Below are positions 34,337 to 43,517 of a stretch of 64,000 nucleotides of DNA, piece after piece. This DNA comes from Kitasatospora gansuensis (GTDB lineage: Bacteria; Actinomycetota; Actinomycetes; Streptomycetales; Streptomycetaceae): contig NZ_JACHJR010000001.1 of NCBI RefSeq assembly GCF_014203705.1, positions 2,170,001 to 2,234,000 of the forward strand, in the 5' to 3' direction. Every line of letters begins with the position of its first letter. Positions within the stretch are counted from its first letter, which is position 1. The notes below the pieces were generated by a model. The model was not told the DNA's origin and made no database searches. It was given only the letters and a program-made list of their open reading frames with translations. A program made the translations under genes and the position numbers.

Positions 34337-34705
34337 ATGAGCACCCCGACGACGACCAGCCCGCCCGCCACCCCGCAGCTGGGCACCCCCTCGTTCGCGG
34401 CCGTGCGGGCCATCATCACCGCCTTCGCCCCCTACCGGCTCCTCGAACTGGAGCGGGAGCGGGAACAGGCCTTCGCCCAGGCACTGGGGACCGACAGCCT
34501 CGGCCCGGTGCACCTCTTCCTCCGCCGCTGGGGCGCGGTCGCGGCCACCGAGCGCGAGCTGGCCACCGCGACCCGGCTGCACCTCTCCGAGTGCTCCGCC
34601 CACTCCGGTCTCGACCCCGAGGAGCGCCGGGAGAGCGCGCTGGAGCTCGCCGCGGTCCTGCTGACGGTGGCCGCCGAGCTGACCGCTCCGCAGGAGCGGC
34701 TCTAG
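34337..34705 (+). CDS. Small helical protein, DUF6247-like
   Basis: A 122-residue soluble protein starting at ATG 34337, 27 bp after the lipoprotein gene. After a Thr/Pro-rich start it is helical and acidic, with LLELEREREQAFAQALGTDS and LGPVHLFLRRWGAVAATERE. The pattern of a helix ending in PVHLFLRRW recalls DUF6247 proteins, whose function is unknown. Its last codons overlap the end of the convergent GT39-like gene by 4 bp. Confidence 0.65.
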   Translation: MSTPTTTSPPATPQLGTPSFAAVRAIITAFAPYRLLELEREREQAFAQALGTDSLGPVHLFLRRWGAVAATERELATATRLHLSECSAHSGLDPEERRESALELAAVLLTVAAELTAPQERL

Positions 34706-36219
34706 CGCTTCAGCCGGTAGATCACGGTGTCGGCGTTGACCGCGACCACCTCGTAGCGGGTCTCCAGCAGGCTCTCTATCCGGGGGATGTGCACCGGCTG
34801 GTACGGGGCCAGGCCCGAGTCGTCCACCACGATCTCCGGAAAGCCCTTGTCGGCCAGCTCCTTGTCGAAGGTCTGCCAGGCGTTCGCCATGCTGAACTGC
34901 TCGCCGACGTCCTTGCCGTCCTTGCCGCCGCTGAAGTTCGTCAGGAAACCCGCCGTCAGATAGCGGGTGACGGGGCGTCGGTCGGACAGCCAGTACAGCT
35001 CCGGGTGCATGCCCCAGACCAGCACGGTGTCCTTGGCCGTGGTCTGCTCGGCGATCGTGCTGGCCACCTCGCTGGAGTGGTCGAGCCGCTGGCCCGGCCA
35101 GAACACCGCGAGGCCCCAGAACGCCGTGGCCGCGACCGTGCTGTACACCAGCACCGGCCGCCAGCGGATCGACGAGGTGGACACCGCGCCGACCCCGAGC
35201 AGCACCAGCGGGGGCATCAGCTGGAGGTAGTAGTGGCCGAAGAAGTGGAAGCCGGTGCTGACCGCCACCACCGAGGAGAGCAGCCAGACCCAGAGGTCGG
35301 AGGTGGCGCCGTACTCCTCACCCCGGACGGTGGGCAGCGCGCCGTGCCGCAGCCGCAGCCAGAGCCGGTGGCCCAGCGGGGCCAGGAAGCCGAGGCAGGC
35401 CGCCAGCAGGATCGCCGAGTTGCCCAGCGCCCGTCCTGACATCTGCAGCCAGGCGCCGCCCATCGAGGCGTAGTCGCCGCTGCCGGTGACCACCCAGAAC
35501 AGGAAGCCCTTGGGCTTGGTGAGGATCACCGCGACCAGCGCTATCGGCAGCGCGAAGCCGAAGCAGACCTTGAACAGCGCGGGCTGCCAGCGCACCCCGC
35601 GCAGCCGGACGTCCTGGAACAGCATCCAGAGCACCGGCAGCATCACCGCGCCGCCGGTCTGCTTGGTCAGTGAGCAGAGCGCCACCGCGATCCCGGCTGC
35701 CAGCCAGCGGCGGCGCTCGGCGTAGCGGAACGCCGCCACCATCGCGGGCAGCATGAAGACCTCGAAGGTCGCCGCCTGGGTGTCCTCGGGGGACAGTCCG
35801 ATCGAGACCAGCAGGTAGAGCCCGCCGGCCACCGCGCCCGCCCGGTTGCCCCAGCGGCCGCGGGCGATCGAGGCCAGCAGGATCGCGGTGGCCAGGTGCG
35901 CCACGATCGCCAGGGTGCGCAGCGGCCAGAGCGAGGTGGAGCCGAACAGCGCGAAACACGCCTCGTACAGCCAGGGCAGCAGCGGGGGCTTGCGGTCCAC
36001 CACGGTGTCGTACAGCACGCCGCCGTCGGCCAGCATCCGCGCCTGGGTGGCGAGATAGCCCTCGTCGGGGCTCCACACCGGGCGGAGGAAGGAGGGGAGG
36101 TGGGTGACGGTCGCGAGGACCGCCAGCACCGGCACGACTCTGGTCCAGTACCCCGTCCGGACGCGCTCGGGCAGCCGCCCGGTCAGGGCGGCGAGTGGTC
36201 GTGAGACGGCGTTGGGCAC
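34702..36219 (-). CDS. GT39/ArnT-like multi-span membrane glycosyltransferase
   Basis: A 505-residue membrane protein with about ten segments. The first outside loop has the acidic signature FLRPVWSPDEGYLATQARML, the PMT/ArnT hallmark in which an Asp-Glu pair binds the lipid-linked sugar; VVDRKPPLLPWLYEACFALFG follows. A C-terminal soluble part (about 400-505, VLVWGMHPELYWLSDRRPVTRY) is outside. It should transfer a sugar from a polyprenyl-phosphate donor to a surface acceptor. It converges on the polysaccharide group and may belong to it or be an independent gene. Confidence 0.83.
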   Translation of the reverse strand: MPNAVSRPLAALTGRLPERVRTGYWTRVVPVLAVLATVTHLPSFLRPVWSPDEGYLATQARMLADGGVLYDTVVDRKPPLLPWLYEACFALFGSTSLWPLRTLAIVAHLATAILLASIARGRWGNRAGAVAGGLYLLVSIGLSPEDTQAATFEVFMLPAMVAAFRYAERRRWLAAGIAVALCSLTKQTGGAVMLPVLWMLFQDVRLRGVRWQPALFKVCFGFALPIALVAVILTKPKGFLFWVVTGSGDYASMGGAWLQMSGRALGNSAILLAACLGFLAPLGHRLWLRLRHGALPTVRGEEYGATSDLWVWLLSSVVAVSTGFHFFGHYYLQLMPPLVLLGVGAVSTSSIRWRPVLVYSTVAATAFWGLAVFWPGQRLDHSSEVASTIAEQTTAKDTVLVWGMHPELYWLSDRRPVTRYLTAGFLTNFSGGKDGKDVGEQFSMANAWQTFDKELADKGFPEIVVDDSGLAPYQPVHIPRIESLLETRYEVVAVNADTVIYRLKR

Positions 36220-36370
36220 GGTGACAACCTACCGGGCGGGGCCGTGGGCCAACGCCCGGGTCCGGCCATTCGATGTGACGATCGGACAGAAGTGTGGCGC
36301 GGTGGGCCGGTGGCAGCGACGGATTATTTCCGGCCACGGCTCGTGAACGGCGCTCATGAACGGAAACGGA

Positions 36371-36402
36371 GCGCGGGGCCGTGCATGCGCACGGCCCCGC
36401 GC
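36371..36402 (-). terminator. Terminator after dxs
   Basis: A 14-bp perfect stem (GCGCGGGGCCGTGC / GCACGGCCCCGCGC) with an ATGC loop lies 21 bp beyond the dxs stop codon. Confidence 0.85.
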
Positions 36403-36422
36403 CCCTGCGGTGTGACCGGGGA

Positions 36423-38312
36423 TCAGACCCGGGCCGCGGCCGTCCGGGCCACCAGCTTGGCGACCTGCTCGGCGACGGCCGGGGCGGTGAGACCGATCTC
36501 GTTCAGGATCTGGTCCCGGGTGGCGTGGTCCAGGAACTGCTGGGGGATGCCGAAGTCGCGCAGCGGCAGGTCCACCCCGGCGTCCCGCAGGGCCTGGGAG
36601 ACCGCCGAGCCGACGCCGCCCGCGCGGCCGTTGTCCTCGACCGTGACGACCACCCGGTGCTCGGCGGCCAGGCCGGGCAGCGCCGGGTCGACCGGCTTGA
36701 CCCAGCGCGGGTCGACCACGGTGGCGGTGATGCCCTGGGCGGCCAGCAGGTCGGCCACCTCCAGGCACATCGGGGCCATCGCGCCGACCGAGACGATCAG
36801 CACCTCGCCCTCGCCCTCGGGTGCGGCCCGCAGCACGTCCATCCCACCGATCCGGCCGACCGCCGGGACGGCGGGACCGACGGTGCCCTTGGAGTAGCGG
36901 ACCACGGTCGGGGCGTCGTCCACCTCGACCGCCTCGCGCAGCTGGGCGCGGAGCTGGTCGGCGTCGCGCGGGGCGGCCAGCCGCAGCCCGGGGACGACCT
37001 GAAGGATCGACATGTCCCACATGCCGTTGTGCGACGCACCGTCAGTTCCGGTGACGCCCGCGCGGTCGAGCACGAAGGTGACGCCCAGCTTGTGCAGCGC
37101 GACGTCCATCAGGACCTGGTCGAAGGCCCGGTTCAGGAAGGTCGCGTAGACCGCGAAGACCGGGTGCAGGCCGTTGGTGGCCAGGCCGGCCGCGCTGGTG
37201 ACGGCGTGCTGCTCGGCGATGCCGACGTCGAAGGTCCGCTCCGGGAAGGCCTTGGCGAACGGGGCCAGGCCGACCGGGTGCAGCATCGCGGCGGTGATGC
37301 CGACGATGTCCTTGCGCTCCCGGCCGAGGGCGACCATCTCCTCGGCGAAGACCGAGGTCCAGTCCTTGCCCGAGGTCTTGATCGGCAGGCCGGTCTCCGG
37401 GTGGATCACGCCGACCGCGTGGAAGCGGTCCTCGTCGTTGTTCTCGGCGGCGTGGTAGCCGCGGCCCTTCTCGGTCAGGCAGTGCACGATCACCGGGCCG
37501 CCGAAGCCGCGCGCCTTGGTGAGGGCGGACTCCAGCGCGGTCAGGTCGTGGCCGTCGATCGGGCCGATGTACTTCAGGCCGAGGTCCTCGAACATGCCCT
37601 GCGGCGCGATGAAGTCCTTCAGACCCTTCTTGGCGCCGTGCAGGGTCTCGAACAGCTGCTGGCCGACCACGGGAGTGCGCTGCAGCGCGTCCTTGCCCCA
37701 GGACAGGAAGCGCTCGTAGCCCTGGGTGGTGCGCAGCGTGGCGAGGTGGTTGGCCAGGCCGCCGATGGTGGGCGAGTAGGAACGCTCGTTGTCGTTCACC
37801 ACGATCACCAGCGGGCGGTCCTTGGCGTCGGCGATGTTGTTCAGCGCCTCCCAGGCCATCCCGCCGGTCAGCGCGCCGTCGCCGATCACCGCGACCACCG
37901 GACGGTCGTGGTGGCCCTGCAGCTGGTTGGCCTTGGCCAGGCCGTCCGCGTAGCCGAGCACGGTCGAGGCGTGCGAGTTCTCGATCACGTCGTGCTCGGA
38001 CTCGGCGCGGGACGGGTAGCCGGACAGGCCGCCCTTCATCCGCAGCTGCGAGAAGTCCTGCCGGCCGGTGAGCAGCTTGTGCACGTAGCTCTGGTGGCCG
38101 GTGTCGAAGAGGATCCGGTCGCGCGGGGAGTCGAAGACCCGGTGCAGCGCGATGGTCAGCTCGACCACGCCCAGGTTCGGCCCGAGGTGGCCGCCCGTCT
38201 TGGAGACCTCCTCGACCAGGAAGGTACGGATCTCCTCGGCCAGCGCGGCCAGCTGCGCCGGGGTGAGCCGGTCGAGATCACGCGGTCCCCGAATGCGGGT
38301 CAGCAGCGCCAC
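36423..38312 (-). CDS. dxs: 1-deoxy-D-xylulose-5-phosphate synthase
   Basis: A 629-residue thiamine-diphosphate enzyme that joins pyruvate and glyceraldehyde-3-phosphate in the first step of the MEP isoprenoid pathway. It shows [33 protein letters not shown], the ThDP motif [18 protein letters not shown] with NDNERSYSP, and the transketolase C-terminal part [20 protein letters not shown] at 38312 is chosen because GAGGAGGAACGG precedes it at the right distance and it gives the usual opening [13 protein letters not shown]; an upstream start at 38387 is less likely. Confidence 0.95.
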   Translation of the reverse strand: MALLTRIRGPRDLDRLTPAQLAALAEEIRTFLVEEVSKTGGHLGPNLGVVELTIALHRVFDSPRDRILFDTGHQSYVHKLLTGRQDFSQLRMKGGLSGYPSRAESEHDVIENSHASTVLGYADGLAKANQLQGHHDRPVVAVIGDGALTGGMAWEALNNIADAKDRPLVIVVNDNERSYSPTIGGLANHLATLRTTQGYERFLSWGKDALQRTPVVGQQLFETLHGAKKGLKDFIAPQGMFEDLGLKYIGPIDGHDLTALESALTKARGFGGPVIVHCLTEKGRGYHAAENNDEDRFHAVGVIHPETGLPIKTSGKDWTSVFAEEMVALGRERKDIVGITAAMLHPVGLAPFAKAFPERTFDVGIAEQHAVTSAAGLATNGLHPVFAVYATFLNRAFDQVLMDVALHKLGVTFVLDRAGVTGTDGASHNGMWDMSILQVVPGLRLAAPRDADQLRAQLREAVEVDDAPTVVRYSKGTVGPAVPAVGRIGGMDVLRAAPEGEGEVLIVSVGAMAPMCLEVADLLAAQGITATVVDPRWVKPVDPALPGLAAEHRVVVTVEDNGRAGGVGSAVSQALRDAGVDLPLRDFGIPQQFLDHATRDQILNEIGLTAPAVAEQVAKLVARTAAARV

Positions 38313-38485
38313 CCGTTCCTCCTCGTTCAAAGTTCTCGGGCCGCGGACGGCCTGGCGGGCCTCGCTGCCCCTGGAGTCGAACCGCACCGGCCGTCGGTCG
38401 GGCGGGCTCGACTGCCCGAGTCTAATGTCCGCCTGCCGGACACCGCGCAGCGCGCCTGGGGTTGACCGGTGTTGACCGACATGAC

Positions 38486-38522
38486 GAGGCTCGGCACCCG
38501 ATTGGTTCGAGTGCCGAGCCTC
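38486..38522 (-). terminator. Terminator after the xylFGH operon
   Basis: A 12-bp perfect stem (GAGGCTCGGCAC / GTGCCGAGCCTC) with a 13-base loop lies 17 bp beyond the permease stop codon. Confidence 0.85.
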
Positions 38523-38538
38523 ACATGGGCGGAAGAGG

Positions 38539-39795
38539 TCAACCTCGCCCGGACGACTTCTGGGTCCGGCGGGAGACCGAGTCGAGCACCACGGCGGCGA
38601 GCAGCACCGCGCCGGTGATCATGTACTGGATCGACTGGTTGACGTGCACCAGGTCGAGGCCGGTGATGATGGACTGGATCACCAGGATGCCGAGCAGCGC
38701 CGACCAGGTCTTGCCCCGGCCGCCGAACAGGCTGGTGCCGCCGATGACGGCCGCGGCGATCGAGTTCATCAGCACGTTGCCACTGCCGAGCGCCTTGTCG
38801 GCGGAACCCTGCTGGCTCATGATGAACAGCCCGCCGAGCGCGGCCATGCCGGCCGAGATCATGAAGACCGAGATCCGCACCCAGGCCACGTTGATGCCGG
38901 CCCGGCGGGCGGCCTCGATGCCACCGCCGACCGCGAAGATCTGCCGGCCGTAGGAGGTGCGGCGGAGCACGAAGTCGGTGATCACCACGATGCCGAGGAA
39001 GATCACCAGCGGCAGCGGCAGGCCCTGGCTCTGGTTCAGGGTGGACGCGGCGGCGACCGCGATCAAGCCGATCACGCCGGTGCGCAGGGCGATCTCGCTG
39101 ACCGGGCGGGCAGGCAGCCCGGCGGCCGTACGGCGGCGGCGGTCCAGCAGCTGACCGGCCAGGAAGAGGCCGACCCCGGCCAGCGCGAAGATCCAGGTGA
39201 CCGCGATGTCGCCGTCGCCGACGAAGTAGTGGTCGAGGTCGGCGATCACGCCGTCGTTGAGCACGTTGGCGGTGCCCTTGTCCCCGAGCACGAACTGCTG
39301 CAGACCGCTCCAGGCCAGCAGACCGGCCAGCGTGACCACGAAGGCCGGCACGCCGATCTTGGCGAAGAAGAAGCCGTGCAGGGCGCCCATCGCGACACCG
39401 GCGGCCAGCGCGATCAGGATCGACAGCCACTCGTTGACGCCGGAGCGGGCCGACAGCACACCGGCGATGGCCGCGGAGACGCCGGCGATCGAGCCGAGCG
39501 AGAGGTCGATCTCACCGAGCAGCAGGACGAACACGATGCCGACCGCGATCAGGCCGGGGCCCGCGATCCAGAGCGTGATGTTGGTGAGGTTGTCGGCGTT
39601 CAGGAAGTCGCCGGTCAGGCCCTGGAAGATGGCCGCGATCAGGATCAGGCCGAGCACGACCGGGACGGAGCCCAGTTCGCCGGTCTTCATCTTCCGCTTG
39701 AACTCGCCGAGGTAGCCGGCGAAGCCCTCCTCACGGACCATCAGGCGGGGGTCGATCGCGGGCGCGGGCGCCTCGGTGGTCTGGTTGGTGCTCAC
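38539..39795 (-). CDS. xylH: Sugar ABC transporter permease, XylH type
   Basis: A 418-residue inner-membrane permease of the BPD_transp_2 (ribose/xylose) family with about ten membrane segments. Typical features are [39 protein letters not shown], and [20 protein letters not shown], which contacts the ATPase. GTG at 39795 overlaps the ATPase stop by 4 bp and follows GGAGGAAG. An insertion with DRRRRTAAG near residue 245 is a cytosolic loop. Third gene of the xylF-xylG-xylH operon. Confidence 0.92.
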   Translation of the reverse strand: MSTNQTTEAPAPAIDPRLMVREEGFAGYLGEFKRKMKTGELGSVPVVLGLILIAAIFQGLTGDFLNADNLTNITLWIAGPGLIAVGIVFVLLLGEIDLSLGSIAGVSAAIAGVLSARSGVNEWLSILIALAAGVAMGALHGFFFAKIGVPAFVVTLAGLLAWSGLQQFVLGDKGTANVLNDGVIADLDHYFVGDGDIAVTWIFALAGVGLFLAGQLLDRRRRTAAGLPARPVSEIALRTGVIGLIAVAAASTLNQSQGLPLPLVIFLGIVVITDFVLRRTSYGRQIFAVGGGIEAARRAGINVAWVRISVFMISAGMAALGGLFIMSQQGSADKALGSGNVLMNSIAAAVIGGTSLFGGRGKTWSALLGILVIQSIITGLDLVHVNQSIQYMITGAVLLAAVVLDSVSRRTQKSSGRG

Positions 39796-40580
39796 TTCGC
39801 TTCCTCCGCGATGCGTGCCTGACGCCGGGTCACGGCGTTCTCGGTGGCTCCGGTGATGGCGGAGATGATCTCTTCGTGGGTGGTGCCGGCCACCGGGAAG
39901 GACCCGTTGTTGCGGCCCAGGCGGAGCACCGCGACGGTGTCCGCGACGGCCTTGACGTCCGCCATGTTGTGGCTGATCAGGATGACCCCGAGGCCCCGCT
40001 CGCGGAGCCGCTCGACCAGGTCGAGGACCTGGGCGGTCTGCTCCACGCCGAGCGCGGCGGTGGGCTCGTCCAGGATGACGATCTTCGGGTCGCCGACCAG
40101 GGCGCGGGCGATCGCGACCACCTGGCGCTGGCCGCCGGAGAGCGCGGCGATCGGGATCCGGACGCTGGGGATGCGGATCGACAGGGTGTCGAGCAGCTCC
40201 TTGGCGCGCTTCTCCATCGCGACCTCGTCGAGCGCGCCGTACTTCTTCAGCTCGCGGCCGAGGAAGAGGTTGCCGACCACGTCGAGGTTGTCGCAGAGCG
40301 CGAGGTCCTGGTAGACCGTCGCGACGCCCAGGCCCTGGGCGTCCTGCGGGCGGTTGATCCGGACCTCGCGGCCCTCCCACTCGATCGAACCCTCGTCGAT
40401 CGGGTGGACGCCGGCGATGGTCTTCACCAGCGTCGACTTGCCGGCGCCGTTGTCGCCGACCAGGGCGACCACCTCTCCGGCGTGGACCTCCAAGTGGACG
40501 TCGGTGAGCGCCTGGACGGCACCGAAGCGCTTGGAGACTCCGCGCAACGCCAGTACGGGTGCGCCTGTCACGTGAACCAT
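39792..40580 (-). CDS. xylG: Sugar ABC transporter ATP-binding protein, single-domain XylG
   Basis: About 262 residues with one ATPase domain: Walker A LVGDNGAGKSTL, Q-loop VYQDLALCDNL, signature LSGGQRQVVAIARAL, Walker B KIVILDEPTAAL and the H-loop ISHNMADV. Enterobacterial XylG has two fused ATPase domains in about 500 residues; this half-size form is usual in Streptomyces and must dimerise. The start is uncertain: ATG 40580 is given, while GTG 40571 sits better with AAGGAG upstream. Confidence 0.92.
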   Translation of the reverse strand: MVHVTGAPVLALRGVSKRFGAVQALTDVHLEVHAGEVVALVGDNGAGKSTLVKTIAGVHPIDEGSIEWEGREVRINRPQDAQGLGVATVYQDLALCDNLDVVGNLFLGRELKKYGALDEVAMEKRAKELLDTLSIRIPSVRIPIAALSGGQRQVVAIARALVGDPKIVILDEPTAALGVEQTAQVLDLVERLRERGLGVILISHNMADVKAVADTVAVLRLGRNNGSFPVAGTTHEEIISAITGATENAVTRRQARIAEEAK

Positions 40581-40743
40581 CTCCTTCATTCCGTGCCACC
40601 GGCTCCTGACGAGGGGTGACACGGCCTGCCGCGCGCCGACCCGGGCGCGAAGGGGTAGTACGAGAAACGATGAGGGGGCGCGGCGGTCTGGAAACACGCC
40701 GCGGGGGCCGACGCTCCGTCAGGAGCGCCGGCCCGTGCCGGGG

Positions 40744-41838
40744 TTACTTCAGGCCGGCCGCGGTGCAGGCGGCGGCGTAGTCGGCGGTGCAGATGTCGGC
40801 GGCCTTGTAGAGGCCGTCGGCGATCACGGTGTCCTGGATGTTCGCCTTGGTGACGACCTTCGGGGACAGCAGCTTGGCCGGGATGCCCTTGTCGGTCGGG
40901 CTGTCCACGGTCGCCGAGGCGACGGACTTGATGTCCTTGTTCTGGAGCAGGTTGACCGCGAGCTCGGCGGCCGAGTCGGCGAGCGGCTTGTACGCCTTGT
41001 AGATGGTGTACGCCTGGTCGCCCGCGACGATGCGCTGGATGGCGTCCACGCCGGCGTCCTGGCCACCGACCGGGACGTTGATCCCGGCGGCCTTCAGCTG
41101 GGTGATGATCGCCGCGGCCATGCCGTCGTTGGCGGAGTAGACGGCCTGGAAGCCGTCCTTGCCCAGGCTGGTGATCGCGGTGCCGATCTTCTGGCCGGCC
41201 ACGGTGGGCTTCCACTCACCGGAGGCCTCGTAGACGACCTTCTTGACCTTGCCCTCGAGGGCCTTCTTCGCGCCGGACTTGAAGTACGCGGCGTTCGGGT
41301 CGGCCTCGTCACCGTTGATCATGACCACGTTGGCGTCGGCGGCCTTGGCGCCCAGCGCGGTGACCAGCGCCTCGCCCTGGAGCTCGCCGACCTTCTCGTT
41401 GTCGAAGGAGACGTACGCGGAGACCGGGCCGGTGGCCAGGCGGTCGTACGCGACGACCTTGACACCCTTGGCAGCCGCCTCCTTGACCCAGGACGCGGTC
41501 GAGGTCGCGTCGAAGGCGTCCAGGATGATCACCTTGACGCCCTGCGCGATCAGGGTGTCGAACTGCTGCTTCTGCTTCGACGCGGAGCCCTCGGCGTTGC
41601 TGTACTTGACGTTGCAGTCACCGCACAGTGCCTTGACCTTGGCCTCGATGAACGGCTTGTCGAAGGACTCGTACCGGGTGGACGAGGCGTTCTCCGGGAG
41701 CAGCAGGCCGATCGACTTGGTGTCACCGGACGCGGCGCTGTCCTTCTTGTCGTCACCGGCCTTGCCACAGGCGGCCATCGAGATGGCCATGGTGACCGCA
41801 GCGGTACCGATGACTGCGCGACGCATCATTGCATTCAT
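40744..41838 (-). CDS. xylF: Sugar-binding lipoprotein, XylF type
   Basis: A 364-residue extracellular binding protein anchored by a lipobox (ISMAACG, Cys 24). It has the periplasmic-binding type 1 fold with SIGLLLPENASSTRYESFDKP at the start, ILDAFDATSTASWVKEAA, VVAYDRLATGPVSAYVSFDN and VYSANDGMAAAIITQLKAAG. The YDR motif is characteristic of the xylose-binding branch. Two cysteines sit near residue 72 and two near the C terminus, likely disulfides. A GGAGG site precedes the ATG. It is the first gene of the operon, and two operator candidates lie upstream. Confidence 0.92.
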   Translation of the reverse strand: MNAMMRRAVIGTAAVTMAISMAACGKAGDDKKDSAASGDTKSIGLLLPENASSTRYESFDKPFIEAKVKALCGDCNVKYSNAEGSASKQKQQFDTLIAQGVKVIILDAFDATSTASWVKEAAAKGVKVVAYDRLATGPVSAYVSFDNEKVGELQGEALVTALGAKAADANVVMINGDEADPNAAYFKSGAKKALEGKVKKVVYEASGEWKPTVAGQKIGTAITSLGKDGFQAVYSANDGMAAAIITQLKAAGINVPVGGQDAGVDAIQRIVAGDQAYTIYKAYKPLADSAAELAVNLLQNKDIKSVASATVDSPTDKGIPAKLLSPKVVTKANIQDTVIADGLYKAADICTADYAAACTAAGLK

Positions 41839-41862
41839 GGTGGGGGGTGCCTCCCTGACGGA

Positions 41863-41878
41863 GCCGCAACGTTGCGGC
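41863..41878. promoter_or_regulatory. 16-bp perfect palindrome upstream of xylF
   Basis: GCCGCAACGTTGCGGC is perfectly self-complementary and centred on AACGTT, like many LacI-family operators. It lies 24 bp upstream of the xylF start, within the likely leader. No LacI gene is present in the window. Confidence 0.5.
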
Positions 41879-41915
41879 GAGGTGAGGTGGAGTCAACCCT
41901 CGGGGCTCGCTTGTC

Positions 41916-41928
41916 GTCAATAAGTAAA
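41916..41928 (-). promoter_or_regulatory. Rok7B7-like operator in the xylF promoter
   Basis: On the minus strand TTTACTTATTGAC matches 12 of 13 positions of the Rok7B7 consensus as I remember it for S. coelicolor (TTKAMKHSTTSAV). It lies about 78 bp upstream of xylF and includes TTGAC, which may be part of a -35 box. The regulator gene is the next gene upstream. Confidence 0.5.
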
Positions 41929-41973
41929 ACCAGCTGGACGCCGATCCGAACCCTTTCGTTATCTTCCTGAAGG

Positions 41974-42003
41974 CGAAGCCGAGACCAAACGGCCTCGGCT
42001 TCG
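41974..42003 (-). terminator. Terminator after the ROK regulator
   Basis: A 10-bp perfect stem (CGAAGCCGAG / CTCGGCTTCG) with a 10-base loop lies 33 bp beyond the rok stop codon. Confidence 0.75.
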
Positions 42004-42036
42004 TCTTTTCCGGACGCGGGAGAGCGATTTCCGGTG

Positions 42037-43230
42037 TCAGGCACCGACCGCCGAGGTCTGCCGGATTGCGCCGGATTCACCCATCTCACTCATCACCAGG
42101 GCGAGCGCCCCGAGCACCTCGGCCCGGCCACCCAGCGTGCCCGGGACGATCGAGAGCTGCCGCGCCGCGGACGGGATGGCGTACCGCGCCACCGAGTCCC
42201 GGATCGGGGAAAGCACCAGGTCACCGGCCTCGGCGAGGTCTCCGCCGAGGATCACCCGACGGGGGTTCAGCAGGTTGCACAGGGTGGCCACTCCGCTGCC
42301 GATCTGGCGGCCCGCGTCCGCGATCACCCGGCGGCAGCCCAGGTCACCCTGCTGGGCCAGCTGCACCACCTTGGTCAGGGTGAGCTCCCCCGGGTGGTTG
42401 GCGTTCAAGAGATTGAGCAGGTAGCGGGAGCCGACGAAGGTCTCCAGGCAGCCCCGGTTGCCGCAGCGGCAGACCGGCCCCGCCTCGTCCAGCGTGATGT
42501 GGCCGATCTCGCCGGCCGTACCGCCGGGGCCGCGGTAGATCTGGCCGTTGATCACCAGGCCGGCGCCGACGCCGCTCGCCACCTTGATGTACGCCAGGTC
42601 GGTCAGCCCGCGGCCCGCGCCCCAGACCAGCTCGCCGAGCGCGCCGAGGTTGGCGTCGTTGTCGACGTGCACGTCCATGCCGAGCCGCTGCGAGAGCTCC
42701 CGGCCGGGCGCGATGCCCGTCCAGCCCGGCAGGATCGCGGTGGAGCCGAGCGCGCCGGTCTCCTGGTCGATCGGGCCCGGCACGCCGAGGCCGACCCCGA
42801 CCACCTTGTCCGGCTTGAACCCGGCCTGCGCCAGCAGCCGGGCGACCAGCGCCTCGGCGCGGTCGAAGCCCTGCTTGGCCGAGACGTCCACGTCGATCGG
42901 CTCGCTCTCCTCGGCGAGCACCCGGTGCGCCAGGTTGCCCACCGCCACCCGCAGGTGGGTGTGGCCGAAGTCGACCCCGACCACGATCCCGGCGTCCCCG
43001 CTGAGCGAGACCGAACGCGCCCGACGGCCGCCCGAGGAGGTGTCGGCCACCACGACGGTGCCGCTCTCCTTCAGCTCCCGGACGATGTTGGACACCGTGG
43101 CCGCGGAGAGCCCGGTGGACCGGGCGATCTCCGCCTGGGTCAGCGAGCCCGCCATCCGGACCGCGCGCAACACCCGTTCGAGATTTGCCCGGTGCAGCGA
43201 GGACTGCGATCCCGGTGTGTCCATCGACAT
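42037..43230 (-). CDS. rok7B7: ROK-family transcriptional regulator, Rok7B7/XylR-like
   Basis: A 397-residue regulator with an N-terminal winged helix (LTQAEIARSTGLSAATVSNIV, about 30-52) and a ROK sugar-kinase-like domain: GVDFGHTHLRVAVGNL, VGVGLGVPGPID, VDNDANLGALGELVWGAGRG and the zinc motif VCRCGNRGCLE. Its position next to xylFGH matches S. coelicolor rok7B7, which controls xylose uptake and has wide effects on carbon repression and antibiotics (established for that species). ATG at 43230 follows AGGAAGGG. A TTCA/TGAA-type site at 43309 may mediate self-control. Confidence 0.9.
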   Translation of the reverse strand: MSMDTPGSQSSLHRANLERVLRAVRMAGSLTQAEIARSTGLSAATVSNIVRELKESGTVVVADTSSGGRRARSVSLSGDAGIVVGVDFGHTHLRVAVGNLAHRVLAEESEPIDVDVSAKQGFDRAEALVARLLAQAGFKPDKVVGVGLGVPGPIDQETGALGSTAILPGWTGIAPGRELSQRLGMDVHVDNDANLGALGELVWGAGRGLTDLAYIKVASGVGAGLVINGQIYRGPGGTAGEIGHITLDEAGPVCRCGNRGCLETFVGSRYLLNLLNANHPGELTLTKVVQLAQQGDLGCRRVIADAGRQIGSGVATLCNLLNPRRVILGGDLAEAGDLVLSPIRDSVARYAIPSAARQLSIVPGTLGGRAEVLGALALVMSEMGESGAIRQTSAVGA

Positions 43231-43308
43231 GATTCACCCTTCCTGGGCACGGGTACTCGACCGTCCCCGCCCCAGCCGCGCCGTTGCGGCGGTGCCCAAA
43301 TGTTCACC

Positions 43309-43321
43309 TTCAACTTCTGAA
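43309..43321. promoter_or_regulatory. Possible autoregulatory site of the ROK gene
   Basis: TTCAACTTCTGAA reads on the minus strand as TTCAGAAGTTGAA, a near palindrome that matches about 10 of 13 positions of the Rok7B7 consensus I remember. It lies about 80 bp upstream of the rok start. Confidence 0.3.
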
Positions 43322-43517
43322 CTCTATGGTCGGCACTCCGGCCGCGCCCGCGTCAAGGGCCAACCGGTGCTGAACGGTGATCGAACACGGATCGTTGCCG
43401 GACCATCCGCAAGGAATCGGCGGGCACCGGGGCGGCACACCTGATATGCCCTGGACGCTGCGGACCCGTCGCGTGGGAGGATGCCAGGCATCCATGCCTG
43501 ACGAAGGAGTCCTGCGA

